64,000 bases of DNA from Phaeobacter sp. B1627 (GCF_006265095.1 NZ_VCNK01000011.1:22951-86950); one strand, 5' to 3'; positions 17,750-27,180 are shown, numbered from the stretch's first letter. Numbers and translations: made by a program. Notes: generated by a model not told the origin, from the letters alone.

Positions 17750-17858
17750 TCCCGCCATCCGGTGGGGACGATGGGGGCCGTTGCATTTTTTGCGATAGCC
17801 CATTCCCAAAGCGCCAGATGGCCCGCTAAGCTTGCAGGACCCAGGGAGATTTTTCGCG

Positions 17859-18461
17859 ATGAAACTGTTTTATTCCTCTTCTTCACCCTTCGTGCGCAAG
17901 GTGATGCTTGTGCTGCATGAAACGGATCAGCTCGGTGCTGTGGAGCTGGTGCAGGTGGCCACCACCGTGACCTCCCCCGATGCGGCGCTCACCGCCAGCA
18001 ATCCGCTGGGCAAGATTCCGGCCCTGGCCCGGGACGACGGGGTGACGCTCTATGACAGCCGGGTGATCTGCGCCGTCCTCGATGATCGTGCGGGGGGCGG
18101 GCTATATGCGGGCGGTTGGGACATGAAGGTGCTTGAGGCCACCGCCGACGGGATCATGGATGCAGGCGTTTCAATGTCTTACGAAAAACGCCTGCGCCCT
18201 CAGGAAAAGCAGTGGGATGACTGGCTGGAAGGTCAGCGCCGCAAGATCCTCGGGGCTTGTGCCGCGGTCGAGGCGCGCTGGATGCCGGTGTTGAGCGGAT
18301 CGGTGAATATCGGTCAGCTGGCGATGGCGGCGGCCCTGGCCTATGTGGACTTTCGGCACCCGGATGCCGGCTGGCGGGAGGGCAATCCTCAATTGGCCGC
18401 CTGGTTTGTGGATTTCGAATCGCGCCCCTCGATGGAGGCGACCCGCCCGGGCGCGGCCTGA
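17859..18461 (+). CDS. Glutathione S-transferase family protein
   Basis: 200 aa. N-terminal thioredoxin-like domain MKLFYSSSSPFVRKVMLVLHE with a Ser-rich active site, then NPLGKIPALARDDGVTLYDSRVICAVLDD, where the cis-Pro and the glutathione gamma-Glu-binding SR pair sit. The all-helical C-terminal domain ends about residue 198. Such proteins conjugate or reduce electrophiles with glutathione in the cytoplasm. The ATG at 17859 has AGGGAGAT upstream. It is a single gene between thiBPQ and petABC. Confidence 0.88.
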   Translation: MKLFYSSSSPFVRKVMLVLHETDQLGAVELVQVATTVTSPDAALTASNPLGKIPALARDDGVTLYDSRVICAVLDDRAGGGLYAGGWDMKVLEATADGIMDAGVSMSYEKRLRPQEKQWDDWLEGQRRKILGACAAVEARWMPVLSGSVNIGQLAMAAALAYVDFRHPDAGWREGNPQLAAWFVDFESRPSMEATRPGAA

Positions 18462-18699
18462 GGGGCAGCTTCACCCGGTGTTAAACAGGAGATGGCACAT
18501 AGGGCGGGTAATGGGTCGGGAACCGGCGCAGCAATGCAACGGTTCCGTGAAAGAATACCCCTTTCAGGGTGGCCTGCGCTGCTTTGACCGCTAGACGAAC
18601 GCAGTTTGCAACGCTAGACACGCGGCTGAGTCACCGTGTTCACGATGCGGTGTAAGCGCATGTTTGCCCTAAACGGGCGCTGGAATTGGAGAAAACCTC

Positions 18700-19260
18700 G
18701 TGTCCCACGCAGAAGACCACGAAGGAACCCGGAGAGATTTCCTCTACTACGCCACTGCCGGCGCAGGGGCTGTCACCGCGGGTGCCGCCGTATGGCCTTT
18801 GGTCAACCAGATGAATCCATCAGCCGATGTGCAGGCTTTGTCCTCCATCGTTGTGGATGTATCTGGCGTCGACGTCGGTACGCAGATCTCTGTCATGTTC
18901 CTTGGCAAGCCGGTGTTCATTCGCCGTCGGACCCAAGCGGAAATTGACGAGGGACGCGCAGTAGAGATGAAAGATCTGATCGACACCTCGTCGGAAAACC
19001 CCAACAAACCGGGGTCCGACGCGTCTGATGAGAACCGCACCCTGGATGAAGCCGGCGAATGGCTGGTGATGATGGGTGTCTGTACGCACCTCGGGTGTGT
19101 GCCGCTTGGCGATGGTGCCGGCGATTTTGACGGATGGTTCTGCCCCTGTCACGGGTCGCACTACGATACCGCCGGTCGGATCCGCAAAGGTCCTGCGCCG
19201 CAGAACCTTCATATCCCGGTGGCCGAGTTCACCGACGCAACCACACTCAAGCTGGGATAA
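18700..19260 (+). CDS. petA: Cytochrome bc1 Rieske iron-sulfur subunit
   Basis: 186 aa. The N-terminal [25 protein letters not shown] is a Tat-type, uncleaved membrane anchor. The [2Fe-2S] ligands are in [10 protein letters not shown] and [13 protein letters not shown], two Cys and two His plus the disulfide cysteines. It passes electrons from ubiquinol to cytochrome c1. It starts with GTG after TTGGAGAAAACC. First gene of petABC; petB follows after 12 bp. About 238 bp upstream are free of genes and show no clear regulatory box. Confidence 0.97.
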   Translation: MSHAEDHEGTRRDFLYYATAGAGAVTAGAAVWPLVNQMNPSADVQALSSIVVDVSGVDVGTQISVMFLGKPVFIRRRTQAEIDEGRAVEMKDLIDTSSENPNKPGSDASDENRTLDEAGEWLVMMGVCTHLGCVPLGDGAGDFDGWFCPCHGSHYDTAGRIRKGPAPQNLHIPVAEFTDATTLKLG

Positions 19261-19272
19261 GGAGGCGCACGT

Positions 19273-20601
19273 ATGTCTGGTATTCCGCACGACCATTACG
19301 AGCCGAAAACGGGCGCAGAAAAATGGCTTCACAGCCGTCTGCCCATCGTTGGCTTGCTCTATGACACCATCATGATCCCTACGCCGAAGAACCTGAACTG
19401 GTGGTGGATCTGGGGTATCGTTCTGGCGTTTTGTCTGGCGCTGCAGATCGTCACGGGGATCGTTCTCGTGATGCACTACACGCCTCACGTCGATCTGGCG
19501 TTTGCCTCTGTTGAGCATATCATGCGCAACGTGAACGGCGGCTTCATGATCCGCTATCTGCACGCAAACGGCGCCTCGTTGTTCTTTGTGGCGGTCTATA
19601 TCCACATCTTCCGCGGCCTGTTCTACGGCTCCTACAAGGCCCCGCGCGAGATCACCTGGATCGTTGGCATGCTGATCTATCTGATGATGATGGGCACCGC
19701 CTTCATGGGCTATGTTCTTCCCTGGGGGCAGATGTCCTTCTGGGGGGCGACCGTGATCACCGGCCTGTTCGGGGCCATCCCGCTGATTGGCGAACCGATC
19801 CAGACCTGGCTGCTGGGCGGACCGGCCGTGGACAATGCGACGCTGAACCGGTTCTTCTCGCTGCATTACCTGCTGCCCTTCGTGATTGCGGCCCTCGTGA
19901 TTGTCCACATCTGGGCCTTCCACACCACCGGCAACAACAACCCCACCGGTGTCGAAGTCCGTCGCGGCTCCAAGGAAGAAGCCAAGAAAGACACGCTGCC
20001 GTTCTGGCCCTACTTCGTGATCAAGGATTTCCTTGGCCTCGCCGTTGTGCTGCTGGTGTTCTGGGCGGTCGTCGGGTTCATGCCAAACTATCTTGGCCAC
20101 CCCGATAACTACATCGAAGCCAACCCGCTGCAGACCCCGGCGCATATCGTGCCCGAATGGTATTTCCTGCCGTTCTACGCGATCCTGCGGGCCTTCACCT
20201 CCGAGGTCTGGATCGTTCAGATCGCCTCGTTTGTGACCGGCGGTATCGTCGATGCGAAATTCTTCGGTGTTCTGGCGATGTTTGGTGCCATCGCCGTGAT
20301 GGCGCTGGCGCCCTGGCTCGATACCTCCCGGGTGCGCTCCGGCAAGTACCGCCCGCAGTTCAAGTGGTGGTTCCTGCTGCTGGTGATCGACTTCTTTGCC
20401 CTGATGTGGCTTGGGGCGATGCCTGCAGAAGAGCCCTATGCCTCGTTCTCGCTGATCGCATCGGCCTATTGGTTCGGCTATTTCCTCGTGATCCTGCCGC
20501 TTTTGGGTGTGATCGAGAAACCGGACGCGATCCCCGCCACCATCGAAGAAGATTTCGACAGCCACTATGGCAAGAAATCCGAAGCTACTCCTGCTGAGTA
20601 A
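19273..20601 (+). CDS. petB: Cytochrome b of the bc1 complex
   Basis: 442 aa with eight or more membrane helices. The two b-haem His pairs are in [19 protein letters not shown] and [20 protein letters not shown]. The quinol-oxidation site motif [14 protein letters not shown] is intact, as is [19 protein letters not shown]. It holds the Qo and Qi sites of the complex. A strong AAGGAGG site precedes the ATG. petC follows 18 bp after the stop. Confidence 0.98.
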   Translation: MSGIPHDHYEPKTGAEKWLHSRLPIVGLLYDTIMIPTPKNLNWWWIWGIVLAFCLALQIVTGIVLVMHYTPHVDLAFASVEHIMRNVNGGFMIRYLHANGASLFFVAVYIHIFRGLFYGSYKAPREITWIVGMLIYLMMMGTAFMGYVLPWGQMSFWGATVITGLFGAIPLIGEPIQTWLLGGPAVDNATLNRFFSLHYLLPFVIAALVIVHIWAFHTTGNNNPTGVEVRRGSKEEAKKDTLPFWPYFVIKDFLGLAVVLLVFWAVVGFMPNYLGHPDNYIEANPLQTPAHIVPEWYFLPFYAILRAFTSEVWIVQIASFVTGGIVDAKFFGVLAMFGAIAVMALAPWLDTSRVRSGKYRPQFKWWFLLLVIDFFALMWLGAMPAEEPYASFSLIASAYWFGYFLVILPLLGVIEKPDAIPATIEEDFDSHYGKKSEATPAE

Positions 20602-20619
20602 GAAGAAGGACAGCTACCC

Positions 20620-21411
20620 ATGTTCAAGACCCTTGTAACCGGTGCTGCCTTTGCTCTGGCACTCGTTCCGGCCGCCGCCTTTGCGGCCGGGGGCGAGGCG
20701 CACGTGGAGGATTTTGCCTTCTCGTTCGAAGGCCCCTTTGGCACCTATGACCAAAATCAGCTCCAGCGCGGTCTGCAGATCTATACTGAGGTCTGTTCCG
20801 CATGCCACGGGCTGAAGCAGGTTCCGATCCGCACGTTGTCTGACGAAGGCGGCCCCGGCCTGCCGGCCGATCAGGTACGGGCCTATGCGGCGGATAACTT
20901 CGAAGTATTCGACGCCGAGGATGACGATTTCCGCCCGGCGGAACCCACTGATCACTTCCCGGAGAATGATGGCGTCGGCGCTCCTGACCTGAGCCTGATG
21001 GCGAAGTCGCGTGCGGGCTTTCACGGACCCTATGGCCTTGGCATCAACCAGATGATCAAGGGTATGGGCGGCGCGGAATACATCGCCTCCCTGCTCACCG
21101 GCTATACCGGCGAGACAAAGGACGAAGCGGGCACCACCTTCTACGAGAACCACGCCTTCCCCGGGGGCTGGATTTCGATGGCGCCGCCTTTGTCCGACGA
21201 GCAGGTGGAATTCGTCGACGGCCATTCCAACGATCTGCATCACCTGGCGCAGGATGTGTCTGCCTTCCTGATGTGGACTGCTGAGCCGAAGATGATGGCG
21301 CGCAAACAGGCCGGTTTTGTCGGCGTTCTGTTCCTCGCCGTGCTGTCGGTTCTGCTGTATCTGACCAACAAACGGCTCTGGGCGCCTCATAAGGGCAAGA
21401 AGACCTCCTGA
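20620..21411 (+). CDS. petC: Cytochrome c1
   Basis: 263 aa. Cleaved signal peptide ending AAAFAAG, c-type haem site [10 protein letters not shown], and the axial-Met region [16 protein letters not shown]-terminal anchor helix ([21 protein letters not shown]) ends in a basic cytoplasmic tail. It is the membrane-bound electron acceptor from the Rieske protein and the donor to soluble cytochromes c. Last gene of petABC, closed by a strong terminator 27 bp downstream. Confidence 0.97.
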   Translation: MFKTLVTGAAFALALVPAAAFAAGGEAHVEDFAFSFEGPFGTYDQNQLQRGLQIYTEVCSACHGLKQVPIRTLSDEGGPGLPADQVRAYAADNFEVFDAEDDDFRPAEPTDHFPENDGVGAPDLSLMAKSRAGFHGPYGLGINQMIKGMGGAEYIASLLTGYTGETKDEAGTTFYENHAFPGGWISMAPPLSDEQVEFVDGHSNDLHHLAQDVSAFLMWTAEPKMMARKQAGFVGVLFLAVLSVLLYLTNKRLWAPHKGKKTS

Positions 21412-21438
21412 CCGGTCTTTTCCCAGCCTGAAAACCTG

Positions 21439-21482
21439 AAAAACCTCCGTGCCGGATCCACCAGATCGCACGGGGGTTTTTT
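21439..21482 (+). terminator. Terminator after petABC
   Basis: AAAACCTCCGTGC pairs with GCACGGGGGTTTT (13 bp, one mismatch) around an 18-nt loop and runs into a T tract. It begins 27 bp after the petC stop. Confidence 0.85.
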
Positions 21483-21579
21483 GTTGCGCGATCCGTTGTG
21501 CAGCGGCCGTCCTCCCGGGCACCACAGGACCCCCGAGGCACCGGGACAGATCCTCCCCGATCCTCTCAGGCCGCGTAAA

Positions 21580-22104
21580 TTACCCAAAAAAGCGCGACTG
21601 CGTCCCGGGCTGTGGCAAGGCGGCGAGGATGGTGGCCGCATTGCTCCGGGCGGGGGCTGTGCCGTCGACAATGAGATCATAGGACAGGCCCCTATGGGCG
21701 CGCTCAAAGTCCGCTGCGGCGCTTCCTGCCGGGCGATCTCCCCGTTCTTTCTCGCGCGCAACCAGCGTTGCAAGCGGCGTATGCAGGCCGACAAAGAGCA
21801 GCTGTTGCCCGGCAAGCAGCGTCCGGAGTTCGGACAGCCATCCCGGCGTATCAAGGATGTGTTCGAGGATCAGGTCATTGCCGGCAGTGGCAAACCCCGC
21901 GATGGCGCGATGAAACCCCGAGAAAAAGGCCGGTCGGGCCGTCTTCCAGTCCGCATAGGCCGAGGGGGTCCAGACGCCGCTGTCGCGCAGGTGATCGATC
22001 GAGAGATGCAGCAAGGCGCGGTCCGTCGCCTGTTTGCGAATTTCCGTGGCGAGCGTGGATTTACCGCTGCTGGAGGGGCCATGCAGAAAGAGAATGAGGG
22101 CCAT
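21580..22104 (-). CDS. Chloramphenicol phosphotransferase-like P-loop kinase
   Basis: 174 aa. N-terminal Walker A HGPSSSGKSTLA, then LHLSIDHLRDSGVW, NDLILEHIL in the second strand, and LFVGLHTPLATLVAREKERGDR, a lid-type Arg-rich stretch. The whole matches the CPT family of small-molecule O-kinases, although most genomic members have no proven substrate. It starts 22 bp after mtaB with AGGAGGGAG upstream, so it is the third gene of dapF-mtaB-kinase. A role in drug resistance should not be assumed. Confidence 0.72.
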   Translation of the reverse strand: MALILFLHGPSSSGKSTLATEIRKQATDRALLHLSIDHLRDSGVWTPSAYADWKTARPAFFSGFHRAIAGFATAGNDLILEHILDTPGWLSELRTLLAGQQLLFVGLHTPLATLVAREKERGDRPAGSAAADFERAHRGLSYDLIVDGTAPARSNAATILAALPQPGTQSRFFG

Positions 22105-22126
22105 CGCTTTCGTCTCCCTCCTGCGG

Positions 22127-23392
22127 TCAGGCGGTCAATTGGCTGCCGCTGATGCCTGTGATCTTTGTCGTCACCAGCGCCCCTTCGGTTTGCGGCACGG
22201 CAAAACGGACCTCGGTGAACTGTTCGGTGCGCCCCATGGTTGGGTTCTCCATCAGCACGGAATGGGTGCGTCCCAACTGCTGCGCCAGATGTTTTTCCAC
22301 CTGCGCATCGCCGGCAGCCCGCAGGCGGGCGGCACGGTCCTTGATCACGTTGCCGTTGACCTGCGTCGGAATTTTGGCGGCAGGGGTGCCCTCGCGTTTG
22401 GAATAGGGAAAGACATGAAGCCATGTCAGGTCGCAATCGCTGACCAGTTTCAGCGCGTTCTCGAAATGTGTTTCGGTCTCGGTGGGGAATCCTGCGATAA
22501 TGTCGGCCCCGAAGGTCATGTCGGGGCGCAGCCTGCGCGCCTCCTCGACAAAGCGGATGGCATCGTCGCGCAGGTGGCGGCGTTTCATCCGTTTCAGAAT
22601 CATGTCATCGCCATGCTGCAGGGACAGGTGCAGATGCGGCATCAGGCGGGGTTCGGTCGCAATGGCCTGCATCAGGTTCTCGTCCACCTCGATCGAATCG
22701 ATTGAGGAAATCCGCAGACGGGGCAGGCCCGGCACCAGTTTGAGAATCCGCATCACCAGATCACCGAGCCTCGGCGTGGCGGGCAGGTCAGCCCCCCAGC
22801 TGGTGAGGTCGACGCCGGTCAGCACCACTTCGTTATAGCCCTTGTCCACCAGCCGCTTGATCTGATCGACCACGACACCTGCGGGCACCGACCGGGAATT
22901 GCCGCGGCCGTAGGGAATGATGCAGAACGTGCAGCGATGATCACAGCCATTCTGGACCTGCACATAGGCGCGGCTGCGGGTGCCGAAACCGTCGATCAGA
23001 TGGCTGGCGGTCTCGGTCACAGACATGATGTCGTCTACCAGCACCTTTTCCGTGGTGCCGATGAAATCCGGCCCTTTGGCCATGCGCTGCCAGGTTTCGG
23101 GCTGCATCTTTTCGGTATTGCCGATGACCTGGGTGACCTCTCCCATGGCGGCAAAGGTCTCCGGTTCGGTCTGGGCCGCGCAGCCGGTGACGATGATCGG
23201 CGCATCGGGGTTCTCGCGGCGCAGCTTGCGGATTTCCTGACGGGCCTTGCGCACGGCCTCTGCGGTGACGGCGCAGGTGTTCACCACCACGGCATTCTCC
23301 AGCCCGGCCTGGCGGCTCAGCTCTTTCATCGCCTCGGTTTCATAGGCGTTGAGGCGACATCCGAGGGTGGTGAATTTTGGCGCGCCGGTCAT
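22127..23392 (-). CDS. mtaB: tRNA t6A37 methylthiotransferase MtaB
   Basis: About 421 aa, MiaB-like radical-SAM enzyme. UPF0004 domain opening FTTLGCRLNAYETEAM with its cluster cysteines, then the radical-SAM CxxxCxxC in GCDHRCTFCIIPYGRG, and a C-terminal TRAM domain. It adds a methylthio group to t6A37 of tRNAs, giving ms2t6A. The ATG at 23392 overlaps the dapF stop by four bases and gives the standard MtaB start. A longer in-frame extension lies inside dapF. The tRNA it acts on includes the tRNA-Lys type encoded nearby, which is probably coincidence. Confidence 0.92.
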   Translation of the reverse strand: MTGAPKFTTLGCRLNAYETEAMKELSRQAGLENAVVVNTCAVTAEAVRKARQEIRKLRRENPDAPIIVTGCAAQTEPETFAAMGEVTQVIGNTEKMQPETWQRMAKGPDFIGTTEKVLVDDIMSVTETASHLIDGFGTRSRAYVQVQNGCDHRCTFCIIPYGRGNSRSVPAGVVVDQIKRLVDKGYNEVVLTGVDLTSWGADLPATPRLGDLVMRILKLVPGLPRLRISSIDSIEVDENLMQAIATEPRLMPHLHLSLQHGDDMILKRMKRRHLRDDAIRFVEEARRLRPDMTFGADIIAGFPTETETHFENALKLVSDCDLTWLHVFPYSKREGTPAAKIPTQVNGNVIKDRAARLRAAGDAQVEKHLAQQLGRTHSVLMENPTMGRTEQFTEVRFAVPQTEGALVTTKITGISGSQLTA

Positions 23393-24228
23393 TGGCTGAT
23401 GCTTTCCAGAAACTGCTGCGTGAAGGTGCCGGACGCCACATGCATGGTCGGACCGGTCATCCAGACGCCGTCGTCGCGCCAGTCGATCCAAAGTGTGCCA
23501 CCGTCAAGATCAATGCGGACCTTGCGTCCGGTGAGGCCCTTGCGGGCTGCGGCGACCGCCGTGGCGCAGGAGGATGACCCCGAGGCGAGCGTGACGCCGA
23601 CGCCGCGCTCCCAGACGCGCATGCGAATGTGATCGGGACCGACCAGATGCGCGACCTGCACGTTTGTGCGCTGCGGATAGAGGGGATGATGTTCGTAGCG
23701 GGGGCCGAATTCGGCCAGCGGGATCAATTCGGCATCCTCGACGAAAAACGTGCAATGTGGATTGCCCATGCCGGTCGCCGTCGGCGCGCCCTCGATCGGC
23801 AATTCCAGCGTGTCCATGGCCTCGGCCAGCGGGATTTCGTCCCATTCGAGCTGCGGGTGCCCCATGTTGACAGAGGTCAGCCCGTCCCCTGCCTCCACTG
23901 CGACCAGATCGCCTCGGTCGGTGGTCAGGTGCAGACGGTCCTTGCCGGTTTCCTCCATCAGGTGGCGCGCGATGCAACGGGTGGCGTTGCCGCAGGCGGC
24001 CGAGGTCGAGCCATCGGCGTTGTAGAAGGTCAGATGCGCGTCGCCGCTGCCGCTCGTAATCACGGCAAGCTGATCAAACCCGATGCCAAATCGCCGGTGG
24101 GCGATTCCCTTGGCCATCGCGGCGGTGATCTGGATGTCGGTGGCACGGGCGTCCACGACCACAAAGTCGTTTCCCAGCCCATGCATTTTCATGAACGGCA
24201 GCATTTGAGTGTCTCTTGGGGAGGTCAT
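23389..24228 (-). CDS. dapF: Diaminopimelate epimerase
   Basis: About 279 aa. LPFMKMHGLGNDFVVVDAR opens the first half-domain; the two catalytic cysteines are in SAACGNATRCIA and SGSSSCATAVAA. It turns LL-DAP into meso-DAP for lysine and peptidoglycan. In-frame ATGs exist at 24237, 24228 and 24204; none has a strong ribosome site, and 24228 is a compromise with the usual family length. Coupled to mtaB by an ATGA overlap. Confidence 0.94.
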   Translation of the reverse strand: MTSPRDTQMLPFMKMHGLGNDFVVVDARATDIQITAAMAKGIAHRRFGIGFDQLAVITSGSGDAHLTFYNADGSTSAACGNATRCIARHLMEETGKDRLHLTTDRGDLVAVEAGDGLTSVNMGHPQLEWDEIPLAEAMDTLELPIEGAPTATGMGNPHCTFFVEDAELIPLAEFGPRYEHHPLYPQRTNVQVAHLVGPDHIRMRVWERGVGVTLASGSSSCATAVAAARKGLTGRKVRIDLDGGTLWIDWRDDGVWMTGPTMHVASGTFTQQFLESISQ

Positions 24229-24294
24229 GAGCCGCATATAGACCCGCTGCGGAAATGAATCCAGAGATTGCGGAGAAAACTTTGCAAAAGGGGG

Positions 24295-24323
24295 TTGACC
24301 ACATTCCGCCTTGGCCGTAGAAG
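24295..24323 (+). promoter_or_regulatory. Promoter for tRNA-Lys
   Basis: TTGACC, a 17-bp spacer and TAGAAG lie about 130 bp upstream of the tRNA gene in the gap after divergent dapF. This TTGAC-N17-TAGAA pattern is common at stable-RNA promoters of alphaproteobacteria. Confidence 0.6.
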
Positions 24324-24451
24324 CCCCCCCTATCGGAACGTAATGACCGTCATGGTCAAAGGGCTCCGGCCTGAAATAAGCGCTTGATCTTCCGGGGTTA
24401 TTCAGCTTTAAGGGCGATCCGTGAAGGCCGGTTATGCCTTCAAAATAGAGT

Positions 24452-24527
24452 GGGCCGTTAGCTCAGTTGGTAGAGCAACTGACTTTTAATCAGTAGGTCG
24501 ATGGTTCGAACCCATCACGGCTCACCA
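24452..24527 (+). tRNA. tRNA-Lys (anticodon TTT)
   Basis: A full cloverleaf can be drawn: acceptor GGGCCGT with ACGGCTC (one G-U pair), D-arm GCTCAGTTGGTAGAGC, anticodon stem ACTGA-CTTTTAA-TCAGT with anticodon TTT, T-arm GATGG-TTCGAAC-CCATC, and encoded 3' CCA. The sequence downstream for about 5 kb is accessory and decayed, so this gene probably marks an integration site. Confidence 0.98.
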
Positions 24528-24662
24528 CTTTCTTCAAAGACTTAGAGGATTGCGATCACAGTGCTACCCTTGGCGGGTAAGCGCAAGGTAAGCTTTTGCC
24601 TCCGGTTTCTCTTTGATTTCCCCGATGGATTGCGTCAGCGTTAGCGCGATAGGGAGACGATT

Positions 24663-25292
24663 ATGGGCCATATTAGGCTCGGCACTTTGCCACAGTCAAA
24701 CAAGTGGCGCGATGTCGTTGGTTTAATTGATTCTGGTGCGTCAGTTGACGTGATAGCCGAGGCGGCGGCGAAGGCCTCGGAACGGGACCTTTCCAATGCG
24801 AGCAAGGACCCACGCTTTCAGTTCGCAGCATCGCTTCTTGTGCGACTTCCGCTTTTGGCCCGTGCGCCGGGGTTCGAGGACGCATTGGCTGACTTGGGAT
24901 GTGGCGATAGTGCCTTGGTGTCGGTGGCCAATCTCTTAGCCGGTCTTGACGCTGCCATTGAACGGCAGAGTTTCGGAACGGGGCACGCATCGGATGCCGG
25001 TCTTTTGGCCAAATCCGCTTTGCTCGAATCCTTGTCGGTGAATCTACGAGATCGGTTGCCAACGTTGTTTGAACCGACTTCGCAGGAAGTTCGGATCGCG
25101 TTGGGGGAATTTGCCTCGGGCGACAAGTTTGCCCACTCAGCGCGAGATTTCTTTGCAAGACTGACCTATCGCTCTCTCGACTATTACCTAAGCCGAGAAC
25201 TGGCCAACCAAATCGGGCAAGACCGTCGGTTTGCGAGTGACGCCCAGCGCGCCGCTTTCCAGCAAGCCTTGGCCGAACGTGGTTCGTGTTGA
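24663..25292 (+). CDS. Conserved hypothetical protein in a degraded island
   Basis: 209 aa beginning MGHIRLGTLPQSNKWRDVVG. It appears soluble and helical, with no signal peptide or membrane segment. ATG at 24663 follows AGGGAGACG. I do not recognise a characterised domain. It lies directly before the remains of a DEAD/DEAH helicase-type restriction gene, so a part in phage or plasmid defence is possible. From memory, related proteins run a few dozen residues further after a Cys near this C-terminus. The stop at 25292 overlaps the frame of the restriction remnant, so the gene may have lost its true end in a deletion. Treat the function as unknown. Confidence 0.7.
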   Translation: MGHIRLGTLPQSNKWRDVVGLIDSGASVDVIAEAAAKASERDLSNASKDPRFQFAASLLVRLPLLARAPGFEDALADLGCGDSALVSVANLLAGLDAAIERQSFGTGHASDAGLLAKSALLESLSVNLRDRLPTLFEPTSQEVRIALGEFASGDKFAHSARDFFARLTYRSLDYYLSRELANQIGQDRRFASDAQRAAFQQALAERGSC

Positions 25293-25328
25293 GTCGGTCG
25301 TTCGTCGCGAGCTGTCTGTCGATTGGTC
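25276..25328 (+). pseudogene. DEAD/DEAH helicase-type restriction gene remnant, left of the IS66 element
   Basis: In frame 1 the bases read NVVRVESVVRRELSVDWS and end inside the 8-bp target duplication. The same frame resumes at 29137 on the far side of the element as DWSNVETLTLDPASTP. This shows that one coding sequence was split by the insertion. The large N-terminal helicase part is missing: upstream, frame 1 is closed and the unrelated 209-aa gene occupies the space. Confidence 0.7.
25321..25328. repeat. Target-site duplication, left copy
   Basis: GATTGGTC, identical to 29137-29144. Eight bases is the duplication length known for IS66-family insertion. Confidence 0.92.
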
Positions 25329-25341
25329 GTAAGCGTTGCAT
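25329..25341 (+). repeat. IS66-type left inverted repeat (tip)
   Basis: GTAAGCGTTGCAT, matching the complement of 29124-29136 exactly for 13 bp and imperfectly beyond (for example CCC at 25347-25349). Confidence 0.9.
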
Positions 25342-25712
25342 GTGAACCCTGCCATAGGGGCTTTCGGGACTGGCAATAGGGTCCTATCTTGGCGCTACGC
25401 GCCAAGACGAAACGCCAAAAGATTCAAGATTTTCGGCCGATTCTGTGTAGAAACACAGATTTCCTGAAATCGCGAAGGACGATTCCCCCACTAGGCCGCT
25501 AGCGGCGACGGCATCGGAAAAAACCTCCCAAGATCACTCTGGCGAACACTATTTCGAAGCATGCCATGTCCATGCGAGTTTTTATACAGCCTCGGCCCCG
25601 AGCTGACGGTCGAAGCGTGCCCACGCCGCCCCGCGGCTTTCCCGAAGCAGTCGCTCGTGGCTTTCATGCCGTCGATCAGACGCCATTGTTACAAATTGCG
25701 CCACTTTTTCAC

Positions 25713-26487
25713 CTAGTCGCCTTCGGCTTCACGCATTCGCACCTCGAGCTCGTTCAGGAACGGAGAGCGCCCCCAATACTGTCGCCCGAAGCGGGTATCG
25801 ACGAAACCAGAATATAGCATGTGGATTTCGTCGCGGGCCCGCGTTATCCCCACATAGAACAGACGTCGACTCTCACGCTGGGCCGCAGGTGCTTCGTTAC
25901 GCCATGGCAGGCTACCAAGATCGAGTCCCACCATGATGACCACATCGTACTCGCACCCCTTTGCAGAGTGCAGTGTCAACAAATTGAGGTGACGCGGTGA
26001 CCCATCACGTCCACCAAGACTTGCGAGGTCAAGGTCCGCAAGCGGCCCACCCTCTGCGACTGCCGCTGACATCCGCTCGACCTGTTCGCGCTGATCGCCA
26101 AGGCTCGGCTCAACCGCCATCAGCGCGTCGAGCATTCCTGCCCGCAGCTGCCGTTACGAAGTCGCGGGCTAGCCCCTCCTCATCAACTCGGAGCGACCAG
26201 AGAAGCCGAGTGAGGCTTTGCAATTCCGCGCTGGCCTCCGCATCTGAAATCCGAGCGCGATGAAAACCGATCCAGCGGTCCAACAAGCCACGCAATTGCG
26301 GCTGCGCTTCACGCCAGCCCCCCCGCGCACCAGGCGGCGCAGTCCTCGATCCAGCTCGTGAGTGCAACCTTGCGATAAGGCGCGGCCGTGGGGGCCGTCG
26401 CGCGCACAGCGAAAATCGGTTTCCCGCCCATGCCGACGGGGCTCTGACTGGAAGTGGGCCGGCGCTGCCGTAACTTGGTGCGGCCAT
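25713..26487 (-). pseudogene. UvrD-like helicase, 3' remnant with frameshift
   Basis: The end of a superfamily-1 helicase. Motif V is LLTLHSAKGCEYDVVIMVGL, motif VI is RRLFYVGITRARDEIHMLYSG, and the protein ends WGRSPFLNELEVRMREAEGD. The stretch just upstream (WIGFHRARISDAEASAEL through LARDFVTAA) is in another frame, so a frameshift lies near 26125-26150. The N-terminal motor with Walker A is missing altogether. It lies inside the IS66-type element, facing its left end. A short open stretch of about 34 codons follows on the same strand (25683-25580) and is not recognisable. Confidence 0.78.
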
Positions 26488-26589
26488 TCTGGCTCAGGTC
26501 GGCTTCTCGCCCAAATACCGCTCAGCTGGGCAATGCCACGGGAGCAACCTGTGGTACTCTGCCAGCGGCAATTTCATTGCGATCCTCTC

Positions 26590-26937
26590 TAACACCCAGC
26601 TAAGGTAAGGGAGCACGTGGCTCCACGGCTCGAGCATTGGTCATCGCACTTAGGCGTTGCCACCGAAACCTGGGGCATCCGGCCAATGAAAACGAAATGG
26701 GGCAGCTGCAATCCGGACAAGAAAATCGTCTGGCTTAATCTCGAGCTCGCCAAGAAACCCGTTCGGGCGATTGAGTACGTATTGCTGCATGAGCTCGCCC
26801 ACCTGATATCGCCGCGCCATGATGAGCGTTTCATCAAGGTCCTTGACGACAATATGCCGAAGTGGCGCAGCATACGCGACGAGCTCAATCAGTATCCGCT
26901 TGCCGCGTGGGAAGATCTGCAGGCTTTGGCTCGGTGA
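26590..26937 (+). pseudogene. M48/YgjP-type metallopeptidase, 3' remnant
   Basis: About 115 codons stay open after the in-frame stop at 26590. WGIRPMKTKWGSCNPDKKIVW, then LNLELAKKPVRAIEYVLLHELAHL with the zinc HExxH-type site (HELAH) and a later His in SPRHDERF, are diagnostic of the YgjP/DUF45 group. Full proteins are about 230 aa, so the N-terminal half is lost; a GTG at 26617 could start a short product. Such genes often sit beside type I restriction genes. Its 3' end overlaps the antisense small membrane protein, which marks a junction near 26940. Confidence 0.75.
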
Positions 26938-27141
26938 CGTTGTCGCTCGGATTGTCGGTTGCGCGCGATTTTTCAGGGCTTGCCGCCGCAGCTCCATTCC
27001 CCGTTCCACAAATCGCCGAACACGTTCCGGATCTGGTTCGACATCTCGTATCGAACAGCGGTAGGCGATGGTGACATGGATGGCGCCAACGATGCATGCA
27101 CCGATACCAAACACGACGAAGATGATCTCGAATTCAGTCAC
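26650..27141 (-). CDS. Small membrane protein (C-terminal part doubtful)
   Basis: The first 65 residues look real: a membrane helix MTEFEIIFVVFGIGACIVGAI followed by a charged segment DPERVRRFVERGMELRRQAL. It starts 40 bp after the AAA+ ATPase stop in the same direction, so the two may be an operon. From about residue 68 on, the frame runs antisense to the metallopeptidase remnant, so the natural gene was probably cut at a junction near 26940 and this tail is fortuitous. No family was recognised. Confidence 0.45.
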   Translation of the reverse strand: MTEFEIIFVVFGIGACIVGAIHVTIAYRCSIRDVEPDPERVRRFVERGMELRRQALKNRAQPTIRATTSPSQSLQIFPRGKRILIELVAYAAPLRHIVVKDLDETLIMARRYQVGELMQQYVLNRPNGFLGELEIKPDDFLVRIAAAPFRFHWPDAPGFGGNA

Positions 27142-27180
27142 GAAGCCGCCTCCCTTGTGTGATGAGCTCGTGAAATCGGT

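Noticed and set aside
18820..20565. 581-codon minus-strand open frame opposite petA and petB
   Set aside because: Opposite two intact bc1 subunit genes with all cofactor ligands; a shadow frame.
26650..26940. C-terminal 95 residues of the small membrane protein frame
   Set aside because: They read antisense through the metallopeptidase remnant, so they are unlikely to be native sequence; only the N-terminal part is kept as probable.
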